From Gracilaria domingensis (lineage: Eukaryota; Rhodophyta; Florideophyceae; Gracilariales; Gracilariaceae), in the NCBI GenBank assembly GCA_022539475.1, contig VCMS01000411.1, positions 1 to 56,501 of the forward strand: a DNA stretch of 56,501 nt, in the 5' to 3' direction. This document shows, in pieces, positions 10,113-18,469 of this stretch (position 1 is its first letter; every line of letters begins with the position of its first letter). The notes under the pieces were generated by a model. It ran no database searches, was not told the DNA's origin, and worked only from the letters and a program-made list of their open reading frames with translations. Made by a program: the position numbers and the translations under genes.

Positions 10113-10438
10113 ATTAAAAGGATGGAGTTGGATTGCGCCCGAATACGTCTATAAAGGTCGTAGAAGCACTTATGAACGAAGGAGTTGTAGACATGTTATT
10201 GTTGATGACGGTGGAGCCAGGGTTTGGAGGACAGGCGTTTATGGAGGGTGTTCTTGATAAGGTGCGACATGCAAGGAAGTTGTACCCAAGAATAGGGATA
10301 CAGGTGGATGGAGGTATTGGACTGAGTACTGTGAAAGGAGTAGTGAAGGCCGGTGCAAACATTTCAGTTGCAGGATCTGCCATCTTTGGCTCGAGTAACC
10401 CAGCTCATGTCATAGCTGGTTTTCGAAAGGTTGGTTAG
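10113..10438 (+). pseudogene. Ribulose-phosphate 3-epimerase, C-terminal half only (copy 1)
   Basis: Encodes the second half of a TIM-barrel epimerase: RPNTS, a TVEPGFGGQAFM block, then IQVDGGIG and VAGSAIFG, the phosphate-binding end of the barrel. The N-terminal half present in copy 2 (35,543 onward) is missing through a deletion of roughly 445 bases from the promoter into the coding region. A second deletion of about 13 bases sits between short TGG repeats. Copy 3 has the same deletions. Without the first strands, including the metal-binding His residues, it cannot be active. Confidence 0.88.
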
Positions 10439-10478
10439 AGATAGTAGCATAAATTTATTGTTTTTTACATTGTGACCT

Positions 10479-10846
10479 TTACGTGTTATCACGACTATAT
10501 TCTCCGTGTCCATTGGAGATGTATTTCTCTTGTATCACAACCGGGAAAGGATGTGAGAGAACATCAATATATCTCCAGTGGACGCTGAGAGGGAGGATGA
10601 ACTACTCTACGTGCTACCATTGTTACCCATCCGGTGTCGAGTGAGGACATATTCTTTTTTTGTCACAACCCACAAAGGATGTGACGGAAGGAGAACATGC
10701 CCCCAGTCGAGACAGAGGGTGAGCAACTCTAAGTACAATCACTAGTCCCTAGCTTGCCTCCACTGGCAATATCTTCCTGTTTTGCTATAACCATCGAGTG
10801 GGGTTATGGTGGAAGAGAAAAATATCGCCGGTCGAGGCGAGGTGGG
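10479..10846 (+). repeat. Tandem array of three related hairpins (copy 1)
   Basis: Three imperfect tandem units of about 125 bases, each folding into a long hairpin. H1 is 10508-10583 (outer arms GTCCATTGGAGAT and ATCTCCAGTGGAC), H2 about 10633-10716, H3 10757-10837 (arms CCTCCACTGGCAATAT and ATATCGCCGGTCGAGG). Inside H1 and H2 is a second stem, CACAACC against GGATGTG; H3 has TATAACC against GGTTAT. Spacers between units are also related (CTACGTGCTACCATTG-like and CTAAGTACAATCAC). The array sits 40 bases after the epimerase stop and is retained in all three unit copies. It could be a structured RNA, a 3'-end element or an embedded foldback repeat. Confidence 0.7.
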
Positions 10847-11071
10847 TGGGGACTATGTGAAGAGGGGACAGAGAGATGGCGCTTAAATATTGGAAGGTGC
10901 GGAGGTGTACAGTAGATGTTTTGGCGGGAAATGGGATGAGGGAAACAGGGACAATCATGGTGCTGGATATAGCCCGTGTGGTTGGACAGTGGGGGTGGAC
11001 AGCACAGTTTAGCTCGATTGCACTGTATCGCAGCGGAAACTTCGATCCAACTACTACTTCTTTTTCTGAAG

Positions 11072-12001
11072 ATGTCGAACGGATACGTGAAGGATGAGGA
11101 GCTGTTGGCGCTGTTGGAGGGGGAGGAGGTACCGCAGAAGCCGTCACCAAAGCGGGAAGAGGACGTGATTACGGCGGCTGGTCGGATGTCGCAGAAGAAG
11201 GAAGTGGCTGATGAAGGAAAGAAGTGTGAGGCGAGGAGAGGGGATGGTGATGAGGTGGAGAAGGGGGTAGAATTGGAGGTGGAGGGGGTCGCAATGGAGA
11301 GAAGGGGTGCGGTGCATCTGAGTCAGTTAGAGGTTGGAGACCAGATAGAGAGTGGGGGCGGAGAGGGTGACAGGGAGATGCGGTTTGTGGGGGAGATGAA
11401 GGCGAGGGTGGGGATGTTGGGGTTGGTGATGAAAGAGCAACTGGACGATGGAATTGTGGAGATTGTAACGGAAATGGGCGGTGTGGTGCTGAGTGGGGGT
11501 GGTAGTGGTGTTTCGGTTGAGGCGATTTCGAGCCTGCGGAATTCGTTGTCGGTATTGGGAGTGGAGATGAGAAATCATGTGTATGGGATAGTGGAGTGTG
11601 CGGGAAGGGAGGTTGGAGAGTTGCGGGAGGAGAATAGGGTTCTGAACGAGAGGTTGGACGTGCTGGAGAAGGAGGTGAAGGAGCTGGGCAAGAGGCAAAG
11701 ATTGGTGGAAGAGGAGAGGGTGAAAGGAGGTGTGGAGGGAAAGACGGAGAAGGGAAGTGTGGGAAGGGTGGCGGTGCAGAAGGGGTCTCCTGTGACACCG
11801 AAGACAAAGGGTGGTGGGGTTGGGGATGGGAAGAGCCGTCTGAAGAAGAGGCGTAAGGAGATGAAGAAGGTGGTGGAGAAGGTGCCGCGGGAGGGAGTCG
11901 GAGCTCCGGTGGTGACTGGGTTTAGGAGTGCGGCGGAGGTAGCGCGGACTGCGAAGGGGATTTTGAGGGGACAGGAGGAGAGAAGGATGGGAGGGATGTG
12001 A
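11072..12001 (+). CDS. Acidic/basic coiled-coil protein of unknown function, copy 1
   Basis: A 309-residue frame from MSNGYVKDEELLALLEG. The first 100 residues are charged and acidic. Residues about 190-255 form heptad-rich coiled coil (ELREENRVLNERLDVL and neighbours). A Gly/Lys-rich linker and a strongly basic patch (KSRLKKRRKEMKK) follow, so nuclear localisation or nucleic-acid binding is possible. The frame is open 32 codons further upstream, but the MSNG start is shared by all copies. A TTAAATAT box lies near 10886. It is the last gene of the unit, upstream of the unit's sharp end. I do not recognise the family; a Gag-like or DNA-tethering role is only a guess. Copy 3 is also intact. Confidence 0.65.
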   Translation: MSNGYVKDEELLALLEGEEVPQKPSPKREEDVITAAGRMSQKKEVADEGKKCEARRGDGDEVEKGVELEVEGVAMERRGAVHLSQLEVGDQIESGGGEGDREMRFVGEMKARVGMLGLVMKEQLDDGIVEIVTEMGGVVLSGGGSGVSVEAISSLRNSLSVLGVEMRNHVYGIVECAGREVGELREENRVLNERLDVLEKEVKELGKRQRLVEEERVKGGVEGKTEKGSVGRVAVQKGSPVTPKTKGGGVGDGKSRLKKRRKEMKKVVEKVPREGVGAPVVTGFRSAAEVARTAKGILRGQEERRMGGM

Positions 12002-12279
12002 AGCCGTTTTGGGCGAGGCGGGTATACGAGAAGGGGGAGGGTTGTCCACCTGACTTCTACAAAATGACGTTTGCGGAGACGGAGAGGGAGGATGCGAACG
12101 CGTGATGGGCAAGAAATGGGTAAATAGCGGGGGTGGTGTGGACTGGGAAGAAGTGATGGGATGATTGAGGTGGGATGAGTTGCGATTGGCATTGCAACAT
12201 GGGAGAAAATGGAAAGGCAAACTAGCACGACTGCAGTTTTGAGAGAGGGTCACGGAAAAGAGTGAATGGGGTGGTGCGG
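12002..12279. other. Spacer after coiled-coil gene, no gene seen
   Basis: About 280 bases of G-rich sequence conserved between copies, including GATGAGTTGCGATTGGCATT. It contains no frame of note. The same segment is partly duplicated around the N in copy 2. Confidence 0.4.
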
Positions 12280-12465
12280 CGAAGTAGAACCTCTACAAAA
12301 ACTAGGGGACCCAAGAACTAAACTGCGCGAGATGGAATTTAATATTCCAAAATTTCTTAATTTTTTGAGTGCCAGCCTCTGCTACCCCCTCGCGCGCCCC
12401 AAATAGCCCCAAAACTAGCTTAGTTTCCAAAGCGAACAGACTATATTCCACTTTGCAGAACACAG
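12280..12465 (+). repeat. Terminal segment of the multigene unit (copy 1)
   Basis: The last 185 bases of the unit, almost identical in copies 2 and 3. It begins GTAGAACCTCTAC (a near-palindrome), then has GGAATTTAATATTCC (another palindrome), an AT run and a GC-rich stretch, and ends CTTTGCAGAACACAG. Beyond this the three flanks differ. In copies 1 and 3 it reads into an adjoining frame on the opposite strand and adds the tail LCSAKWNIVCSLWKLS. A defined end with different flanks is what a transposition end looks like, but no matching inverted or direct terminal repeat was found. Confidence 0.65.
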
Positions 12466-14133
12466 GCGAAGTGCGGCCATCGCGTTCGCTTGCTCTTGAG
12501 AGATGAGCTGGCGCTCCCACGGGTCGTAGTACACCCAGACCCCGGAACGGGTGGAAATTCGCCCCGGTGATCGGTCGCGGAAACGCTGTCGCCTGTCAGG
12601 CTGCCAAGCTACCGGAACTCGGTCCCAATCGACCCTGTCGATTACATCCAACAACTCCCCAACCTCTTCCTGGTTAGCCTCGGAACCCAAGGTGGTAACG
12701 AGATCAATCCTTCGAAGGAGCCACCTCAAATTTGGAGGAAAATACCACAAGCGGTAGTGATCATAGACATCCCACAGGAGGTGAACCGCGACGCGGGCAG
12801 CCCACTCGGCGAGTACCAACGACCAATAGCCTGAGTCGGGATTGTCTATCAACCGCGAGCCGATATAGTAGATGCTCGGCGGGAGTTCAGCAAAACACCC
12901 CGCAGGGACCTCTACCCGACTCCACCACGATGGAAGGCCCACGTATCGGGACGGTAAGGCATCGAAGCGCAAACGATCCACCTTCAAATTTGGATACGGA
13001 ATCAGAAGTCCCCGACGGGAGCGCGCATTCCGCTCAAACCGGACCCGCCTCTCGAAATCATAGAGATCACGGTTGTGACGCCTACTCCGTGACAGGTATC
13101 GGAACTCTGCCCTCAGCAAGGGACGACTCCACAGGAGGATATCAGGATCCACTTCACCAAAGTGATACCGATGCTCTGCTTCCGGAAACTCCGCCAACGC
13201 GTTGCCATATGAAACCTCCCCGTAGGTACGATAGTGCGACACGTCGAAGTCGAATTCTGCCGGAATCGGATGATCATATCGCAACCTTCCAACCCTGGAG
13301 TAAGCCAAACGAGCCATCTCCCCACGCGCTTGGTCAAGGGACTCTCCGCGTTCACATCGGAGCAAGTGAGGTTCTACCGCAATGCGGGTTCGCCACTCGC
13401 GGGAGCGTACTGCATCTCGGGGGATCCCACCTGGGAGCATTCCGTTCACGGCGTAAGAATCGATGAGAGCCTCATCGGCAACCGCTGTCGGGTGGAACCA
13501 AGGCGCGCTGGAGAAGATAAGGCCCTCGCGGCGTATATCCCGATTCACGAGGGACTCATGACTAATCCACCCACGGGGGTTCACCGTCAACGGGACAGCC
13601 TGCTCGGCATTCCAAGCAATGGCGTTAGAATCGAAAGCCTGCTGAGTAGGAGCAACTGGAGGAGCCGGAGGCATCGGAAGAGGAGCACCCGGATGGGGAT
13701 ACGCCTCGTAGAAGCTGAAAGGAGCCACCGCTTGCGGGACCGGAGCTTGCGCTTGAGAAGGGAAGAATCCGAGATGGTTGTACCCCGCGTAGGGTTGGTT
13801 GAGCGGACCACCGTACGGATTCCCTTGAGGGAGAGGAGCTGACTGAAACCCACCAAAGTATTGAGAGGGGCCTTAAGGAGGCTGTACTTGTTGTGACGCA
13901 CTGCCCGAGGGCACCTCAGACGCCGCTTGCGGAGCTGACGACGAGTTCCCCGGGAGCGGGTTGGTATGGAACGGGTTCGGATTCATTCCTGCTAAAGGAG
14001 GAGAAGGAGCAGTTGACACTGGCAGCGAACGCCGAGGTATCGGAGGAGAAGGAGGAGTTATATCCGAAGTCGGAGGCGAAAGCCGCTTGCGTGGAAGAAC
14101 CAAGTGGTCGGTAGAACCCTGAGGGGACGTCAT
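12466..14133 (-). pseudogene. Long ORF antisense to LTR element E1, one in-frame stop, truncated
   Basis: A minus-strand frame from MTSPQGSTDH runs about 86 codons to a TAA (13873-13875), then continues in the same frame for about 470 codons until it meets unit copy 1 at 12465. The N-terminal third is rich in Pro, Ser and Gln; the rest is rich in Arg, Tyr and Trp with no zinc knuckle, protease or polymerase motif. It starts 57 bases from a polypurine tract and 3' LTR that point the opposite way, so it is antisense to its host element. Antisense ORFs before the 3' LTR are known in some plant Gypsy elements; the function here is unrecognised. The stop could be CAA to TAA. Confidence 0.55.
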
Positions 14134-14190
14134 ATTTATACTCCCGATGTCGGTACTTCCACGTCGCGCTCGTGCTCGCGCTCGAACCTA

Positions 14191-14202
14191 AGGAGGGGGA
14201 GA
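14191..14202 (+). other. Polypurine tract of LTR element E1
   Basis: AGGAGGGGGAGA immediately precedes the LTR start TGTAAAGC. It corresponds to GAGGAGGGGGAGA before the E2 3' LTR (44911-44923). It would prime plus-strand synthesis and fixes E1 as plus-oriented. Confidence 0.75.
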
Positions 14203-15191
14203 TGTAAAGCAACGGCTTTCCGCTATCGGATGCATCACGGTTCTCACAATGAGATGGTACCGATGGCCGGTGACGTGGCTAAGTTATGAAAACTCCCTTT
14301 AATTTTGGGTATCGTTGGGATGGTTTGGTTGGACCCTTAATAGGTAGACCCTGCGTGGGAAGTGCCTAGTGGGTGTGATAGTAGGCCACGTGGTGGAGCT
14401 GGCTAGTTAGATATTTGTGCCACGCCCGTTGGGGAATACCCCGCACCCTGACAGTGGGTCGTCCACGTGTATGACCCTCGGGAGGTGTGCATTGTAGATA
14501 CCGTAGTAGTAGTAGTATATATGCTCGGGTGATCTCACCCTGGAGACGACGAGTAAATGGACAACTGAGTCGCGTCCTGTTCAGGATCGGGCTATAGTAG
14601 ACAGCTGCCTACGTAGGTTTACCACTCCCCTCGGAGAGTAACCACGATTGGTTTCGGCACTACTACCCTCAGGGTCACTTAGGAAGCTTGCATCTTGCCA
14701 TCTCTGGAATCTTTGTTATATCTACCGTTGTATCGGTCCCTTGTTGTTGTCATTGTATTTTGTTGTTCACTTTCGTGACTGTTGTTGTCACCCGTTCACC
14801 TGGTTCAGGTATTGCTTCCGCCCCAGTATTGGGTATATTTTTGGCACGCCTTTGTGCGTCGCTCCGCTATCGGACCTGTTTCCGCCGGTTGGCACGGTCC
14901 GTAGCTTCGCTCCGGTGGGTTGCACCGTGAGCTTCCCCCCGCGTTGACACGGTCCCCTTTTTCTCCATCTCTCCAGGTTCGGATCACACTTCACCTCTGG
15001 ATCTACACCGTTCTTTGCATCTCACCTCTGTAGGTATATCCAGTCACCGTCTCCGGTCTTACACCCGGCTTGTCTCGCGACTCGAGCACGGACAGAGGGT
15101 TCTGCCGCTGTTTCTATCCCATCCAGGGAATAGGACTCGGACATCCTAGTGGAGATTCCCCATCGCGCCTAGCGCAGGGTTTTGCTCTACA
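14203..15191 (+). repeat. 3' LTR of element E1
   Basis: 989 bases from TGTAAAGCAACGG to TTTTGCTCTACA. The ends form an imperfect inverted repeat of the TG...CA type and align with the E2 LTR ends (TGTAGTGCAA / TTGCACTACA). A downstream block with ACACCCGGC and GGTTCTGCC matches similar blocks in the E2 and E3 LTRs, so the three are one family. The 5' part of E1 is gone because unit copy 1 abuts at 12465; target duplications cannot be checked. Confidence 0.75.
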
Positions 15192-15777
15192 GCATCCACA
15201 CGGACATAGAATAGCTACCGAATAGTGCGTCGAAATAACAACTCTCACCCAGTGAGAACCACTGTCAGTTTCTCCCACATAAGAAACATCCACTTTCTTG
15301 TGAGTAGAATGCACTGCAGACCCCGCACCAGCAGCTGCACTAGAGCCTATAGAAGCGGAAGTCGCACCCTGTCCACTGTGACGTCGTGACGATGAGGCAC
15401 CAGCAGGAGCGGCACCAGTACCACGACGTGCAGTAGGTGCGGCGACATTTCGGGGCGCAGTAGAGGGCGGGGTCGAGGTTGCATCCACGTGGCGTTGACT
15501 GAGGTAGGCTGGCGGTGCAACGTGTGAAGATGAAGGCGCTCGAGGAGGGGGAAAGCTTGTGCCGGCCGGTGGAATTGGAGAGGAGGACGAAGACGGAGCA
15601 CTGCGAACACGATTTGTTGACGTCTTGCGGGGCGCTTTTTTTTCCAATTGTCCTTCGCAGAGCGGCATTGACAGACATGCGTGCAACCCGGGACCGCTTT
15701 AGCGATGGGCCAGCGGGAGGGGTAGGCTCGGCGTTCTCATTTTGACGCGCAGGAGGACGGCGCTTTCTCTGTGCCAT
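15192..15777 (-). pseudogene. Pro/Ala/Ser-rich ORF interrupted by the E1 LTR
   Basis: Starts MAQRKRRPPARQNENAEP at 15777 (basic, nuclear-signal-like). It shifts frame at an eight-base T run (about 15634-15641). It then continues as a Ser/Pro/Ala-rich region (APSSSSSPIPPAGTSFPPP onward) and runs into the LTR at 15191. The shift at a homopolymer suggests either a slippage mutation or a sequencing error. Its 3' part would have lain left of the E1 insertion. Composition resembles a disordered N-terminal region; no family recognised. Confidence 0.4.
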
Positions 15778-16500
15778 CGTGTCGACGGTTGCGGGTGAGC
15801 GTGGAAACATCTGAGGTTCGGAAAGTCCAGCGCAACGTCTTATATGCCAGATCGACTCCTGATTGAAACGGTCAAAAACGTTTGAAAATTTTCTTACATT
15901 ATAGACTAGATTTTGAAAAAATCTAAAATACCAAAATGTTTAAAAGCAAAACGCAGGAGATATGTTGAGTCTAAGTTTTCATATCAGAAATGAGACATTT
16001 GACCAAGAAATGGTCAAGTGTAGTAGGGACATCGCTTCACTAATGGAAAATTATATCTCATAAACTAATATGACATAAATATCTATATTGGAATAACGTA
16101 AAGGATAGTACTTTATTTCATATTTAAGAGAATTGTAGAAATATTCACTTTTTGTTAGTCTAAGTTAAACATGTATACCAGAAAAGAAAGAACCAACTAA
16201 TATACATTATATCCAAATATCAGTGAAAAATTATATCCTTTGCTCAACTAAGCTCAGATGGTATATTGGAAGTTTTCAGAAAATATAAATACATCCCATA
16301 CCGTACTAATATCTATATTGGTATGTCTTTTACATCATAATCCCATATGCTTAATTCATACTATTAAAAGGCATGTTTCTAAAATGCGGTTGATGCGTTG
16401 CTTTATTGTGTGAAAAGTAAGGAATTGGTTCAGAGAATATTTTCTGATTATGTAGCACTGAGAACCATGTTGTCCCCTTTTGTATATCACTATCCATTTC
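15778..16500. other. AT-rich island, no gene seen
   Basis: From about 15840 the base composition drops sharply to AT-rich, with short A and T runs and no frame above background. The composition differs from both neighbours, suggesting a separately inserted segment that continues through the Lys-rich ORF to about 17.1 kb. No TIR, LTR or hairpin was found at its edges. Confidence 0.4.
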
Positions 16501-17040
16501 TCAATCTTTCTTGTTTTGCTCCAGTACTTTGGCAAGCATCGCTTCCAGTTTTTTAACCTTCAAATTTAGATCTTGGATACTGTTCTTCTCTTCTTTTGTA
16601 TGTCTTGGCTTTTTAGCAATTGGTGTTGACCTCTTAGCTTTTTTAGGCTGCTGTGTTGGAACAAACGTGTTATCAATAACAATAACTTCTGAAACATGTC
16701 GTTTTCGTGCTTTAGATTGAGTACCTCTCCATTGAGGTTTTGATATCTTTTGATACCCTTCGAAAGGTGTTTTTTTGCACAAATTTGCCGCATCCCGTTG
16801 ATCTAGCTCCCTCAAGAGCTTCATTGCATCCATAAACTCTAAGCCACGACCCCGTTTCAAAGCAAAGTTTGGAAGCGACTTAATCCTGTTGTGGTAGGAC
16901 TGGTTGGCGTTCGTATAAAAAAACAGAGCACGATGTCTTTCTGCAATAGGAATAGAACAATTCAACTTCTGAAACCATCGTCTGTCTCTTGCAGATGCTA
17001 ATTTTTGGCGAGGGTCGTCCAGAAAGTGACAAGGGTCGTC
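16501..17040 (-). pseudogene. Lys-rich protein with C-terminal coiled coil, 5' end unresolved
   Basis: An open minus-strand frame ending at 16501. The stretch ASARDRRWFQKLNCSIPIAE shows that it continues upstream of the first in-frame start candidate (16965). The upstream part includes a repeated LDDP (CTGGACGAC three times between 17018 and 17118). The middle has SYHNRIKSLPNFALKRGRG. The end is very basic (QPKKAKRSTPIAKKPRH) and finishes in a short leucine coil (LNLKVKKLEAMLAKVLEQ). It looks like the tail of a DNA-associated protein, perhaps from a transposable element; no family recognised. It lies in the AT-rich island. Confidence 0.4.
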
Positions 17041-17465
17041 CAGTAAATTTTTTGAAAAAATATCGAGATCATTTATTTCAAAATTTGGAGATAATTGCTT
17101 GAGTCGTCCAGAATCGCTGTGTAGTAAATACTGGTGGGTTTTCCACTCGTGCTAGTTCTTTAGTCGAGGGCTACATGAACGGTATTTCGCGAAGTCTAGG
17201 TTCAGTTTCCATTAAGGTGCACATTACACGATACCTTCTGCGGAATGATACCCTGCAACGCATGGAATACTAGTGCTAGTACAGATGATGCCCATTCTGA
17301 TTTCGTACCGTTTTATTCGTATCTATTCTTCTATCGAACGCTTTTGTTAATCACTACTTCACTATATTACATGTACCATTTCCCCATGATGGGGCTACGT
17401 CCCCATCAAAAGTCATTTCCCTGTATACGCAATCAGAAAGTATCCATAAGTTAGTCAATGCTCCG
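17041..17465. other. Spacer, short palindrome only
   Basis: No convincing gene. Contains CCCCATGATGGGG at about 17385-17397 followed by a second CCCCATCA, a small foldback. Probably the subterminal region of the Plavaka-like element to the right. Confidence 0.3.
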
Positions 17466-17828
17466 TTGGATACATTTGAAATGCGATGGAACGTACCATT
17501 GATAAAGCAAAACAGAAACGCTGCGCTAGAAAAGTCGAGGGCTCTATTAACTCGCAAAAGGAAGAAGAAGAAGGGAAGGGATCGGTTAGATTACCAAGAA
17601 TCCATTCATCGTAAAGCGCGAAATGTCTCGAAGCGAGAACTCACAAGCAACGACACCAAGAATACCCATGCAGCAAAAATACCCCAAGATGCGATAAACG
17701 AGAGAGAAGCCTATGTCCCAACCAAGTACCAGAATCGCCTATCCCGAACAGTAAGAGATCCAAGATCGCCAAGAAACCAAGTTTGTTGCGTCAGGCTCCA
17801 GCTTCTCGCGTCTTGCGCTACTTTTTAA
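17466..17828 (+). CDS. Small basic hypothetical protein
   Basis: 120 residues, strongly basic (TRKRKKKKGRDRL) and hydrophilic, with no signal peptide or membrane segment. Its last codons run into the left arm of the palindrome at 17783-17869, so the C-terminus is read from repeat sequence and the frame may be chance. No family recognised and no clear promoter. Confidence 0.25.
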   Translation: MDTFEMRWNVPLIKQNRNAALEKSRALLTRKRKKKKGRDRLDYQESIHRKARNVSKRELTSNDTKNTHAAKIPQDAINEREAYVPTKYQNRLSRTVRDPRSPRNQVCCVRLQLLASCATF

Positions 17829-17869
17829 AAGTAGCGCAAGACGCGATAAGCTAGAGCCTATGGCGCAAC
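17783..17869. repeat. Near-perfect palindrome (hairpin 1)
   Basis: Inverted arms of about 32 bases (GGCTCCAGCTTCTCGCG... and its complement, centre TTTTTAAAA near 17826) with two mismatches and practically no loop. Pairing extends outward through TTGCG/CGCAA. The first of three such structures in 420 bases. Confidence 0.8.
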
Positions 17870-17928
17870 GAAATGAACCACTGGTCGCGTACCTACAGTC
17901 GTCGCTTTGGGTTCCGAGTTCCCGTTTT

Positions 17929-17978
17929 CACCCTTCAACTCGTTCTATATCTTGAAGAAATAGAAGAAGTTGAGGGTT
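17929..17978. repeat. Inverted repeat (hairpin 2)
   Basis: CCCTTCAACTCGTTCTAT pairs with ATAGAAGAAGTTGAGGG across a short loop, with a few mismatches. Second member of the palindrome cluster. Confidence 0.65.
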
Positions 17979-18121
17979 AAAAGCTTATTTCCTGCCGTTT
18001 ACATGTCACAGAGCGCGAAGAAACGCGGTGAGGATTGGTTAGTTTAGAGCAGAGATACGTGAAAGGATATGGAAGAACGTACGAAAAGACTGCACGGAAT
18101 ACATCTGTGAGATACGGATGA

Positions 18122-18196
18122 CTCCGTCCTACTTTTTTCCGCCGTCTACTTTATGGAGCCTCCATAAAGTAGAGGTAGGAAAAAAGAAGGACGGAG
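18122..18196. repeat. Near-perfect palindrome (hairpin 3)
   Basis: Arms of about 37 bases beginning CTCCGTCCT and ending AGGACGGAG, meeting at ATGGAGCCTCCAT. About four mismatches, nearly no loop. It lies 270 bases before the Plavaka-like transposase frame and may be a subterminal or cis-acting element of that transposon. Confidence 0.8.
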
Positions 18197-18469
18197 CGGA
18201 GTATAACGCGAAGATGTGGATGGCACGGATCACGACGGTAACGGAAGGTCGGACGTCGGAGGCGCGGCGGCGGCGGCGGAGGGAAGAGATTTATTTTTCT
18301 GTGCGAGATTGGACAGGTTTACAGCGTACAACGTTGCGAAACCACAGGTTTATAACCAGTGGTAGATAATACGAGAAGTACACCCTTATGTTGAGGTCGA
18401 CATTTACTTACGTTCCTTTTTGAACGAAAGCACGTGATTTAAACTCAAACTATATTCTCTGTTCCCAGC

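Larger units (their letters stand above)
3240..12465 (+). mobile_element. Multigene repeat unit, copy 1
   Basis: Colinear with 28.69-38.42 kb and, inverted, with 48.24-56.50 kb. Order: ParB remnant, dioxygenase remnant, HAD pseudogene, HAD gene, ketopantoate-reductase-like gene, truncated epimerase, hairpin array, coiled-coil gene, terminal segment. Homology with copy 2 fades out near 3.24 kb inside the ParB gene, so the left end is a truncation or a decayed stretch. The right end is sharp at CTTTGCAGAACACAG (12451-12465), beyond which the three copies share no flank apart from a possible two or three bases. No transposase lies inside the unit in this copy; how it moves is unknown. Confidence 0.85.

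Noticed and set aside
11169..12253. Pro/Ser/His-rich minus-strand frames over the coiled-coil gene (also at 37300-38169 and 48484-49536)
   Set aside because: Shadows of a purine-rich coding strand; composition is simply the complement of Gly/Glu/Lys codons.
12732..13842. Plus-strand frames of 244 and 202 codons in E1
   Set aside because: Arg/Ser-rich shadows of the longer, better-structured minus-strand ORF; still the weaker of two readings.
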